39,215 nt of DNA from Chloroflexota bacterium. GTDB taxonomy: Bacteria; Chloroflexota; Anaerolineae; Anaerolineales; UBA4823. Shown one piece after another: positions 38,650 to 39,215 of this stretch. The notes beneath the pieces are model-generated. The model was not told the DNA's origin, did not search any database, and worked only from the letters and a program-made list of their open reading frames with translations. The stretch is from contig JAEWYL010000139.1 of the NCBI GenBank assembly GCA_023395675.1, forward strand, positions 1-39,215, written 5' to 3'. Both the position numbers and the translations under genes were made by a program. Within the stretch, counting starts at the first letter, position 1. Each line of letters begins with the position of its first letter.

Positions 38650-39215
38650 ATGATGGCAGGTTTTTCCACAATTCTCCGAAAATTCAGCTCCGTCCTCCTG
38701 CCGCGCACCCTGCGCGGCAGGATGCTGTTCTACCAGACGATCACAGTACTGCTGATGCTGCTGGGATTTGGCGCCAGCCTGTTCCTGTTCGTCTACCGCA
38801 CCGAGGCGCGCGCCTGGCAGGGCCGGCAGGCGGAGGCCGCCTCCTACGCCGCTCACAATATCTCCACCTCTCTGATCCAGGTAAAGGATGCGCTGCGGCT
38901 ACTGGCCTCCCTGGAGGGCGAGGAGATTGCCGCCACGCACGGGGTGGTCTCCGACCTGTTCAGGCGCTTCCAGGATGTGCGCGAGATCGTGTTTGTGGGC
39001 GAAGACGGGCAGGTGCTGGCAGCCCAATATCGAGGCACCTCCCGCCTGGCCAGCGCGCTTGCCATCCAGCAGTCACGCTGGTTCCGCACTGCCCGCTCCG
39101 GGCAGGAATACCAGAGCCAACCCTATCTTCAATCCCTGGATGAGCCCTATTTGATTTTTGCGTTCCCCACCTCCGGCAACCGCCTGATCGCCTCCCGGCT
39201 GCGCATGACCCTGCT
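38650..39215 (+). CDS. Membrane sensor protein, N-terminal part (cut by window end)
   Basis: The frame starts at ATG 38650 and stays open to the last base (188 codons seen). One membrane helix (about 26-50; FYQTITVLLMLLGFGASLFLFV) is followed by an outside helical and Cache-like sensor part (SYAAHNISTSLIQVKDALRL, DVREIVFVGEDGQVLA, WFRTARSGQEYQSQPYL). This is the layout of Cache-type sensor kinases, diguanylate cyclases or chemoreceptors; the output domain lies beyond the window. It starts 29 bases after csrA and may belong to the same operon. Confidence 0.75.
   Translation, partial: MMAGFSTILRKFSSVLLPRTLRGRMLFYQTITVLLMLLGFGASLFLFVYRTEARAWQGRQAEAASYAAHNISTSLIQVKDALRLLASLEGEEIAATHGVVSDLFRRFQDVREIVFVGEDGQVLAAQYRGTSRLASALAIQQSRWFRTARSGQEYQSQPYLQSLDEPYLIFAFPTSGNRLIASRLRMTL

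Overview
The window is GC-rich, densely coded DNA from a motile bacterium. The best reading is a Chloroflexota (Anaerolineae-like) genome. This is an inference from the mix of an RRM RNA-binding protein, a YciH/SUI1 factor, an F420-type LLM oxidoreductase, a membrane-anchored MutS-like ATPase, apparent leaderless promoters, and a flagellar cluster with no P-ring or L-ring genes. It was not tested by any search.

Left part (1-13.6 kb) is an accessory and housekeeping mixture: an orphan MNT nucleotidyltransferase, a CAT-anticodon tRNA with a near-consensus promoter and a terminator, a membrane MutS-like ATPase coupled to a DUF89/ARMT1-like phosphatase, a membrane-anchored molybdopterin oxidoreductase, an aldo/keto reductase, a glycine-rich RRM protein, an MFS exporter divergent from a cNMP-binding/PP2C phosphatase, YciH plus an LLM oxidoreductase, and a membrane HExxH protein. 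Intergenic gaps hold many long, near-perfect hairpins.

Middle part (13.87-18.6 kb) is a four-gene signalling block on the + strand: a small excisionase-type HTH protein, a REC-PAS-PAS protein with a degraded kinase domain, an OmpR-type regulator, and an intact GAF-PAS histidine kinase. The first three overlap by 4 bp.

Right part (18.9-39.2 kb) is one long flagellar region on the + strand: flbD, motA, motB, fliL, fliM, fliN, fliO, fliP, fliQ, an HDOD gene, a stand-alone receiver, fliR, flhB, flhA, flhF, a small membrane gene, fliA, an HTH gene, flgF, flgG, flgM, flgN, flgK, flgL and csrA, then a membrane sensor cut by the window end. The order follows assembly: stator, switch, export gate, sigma-28, rod, then late genes. 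A very good sigma-28 promoter lies just before flgM, so the late block probably switches on when FlgM is exported.

Points that stand out: a ~107-bp nested-hairpin element present twice with a compensatory base change; two minus-strand sigma-28-like promoters in gaps of the plus-strand motility region; the degraded kinase; no flhG, with a small membrane protein in its place and an altered FlhF G3 motif; a FliP with a lipobox; and TANNNT boxes exactly 7 nt before start codons.
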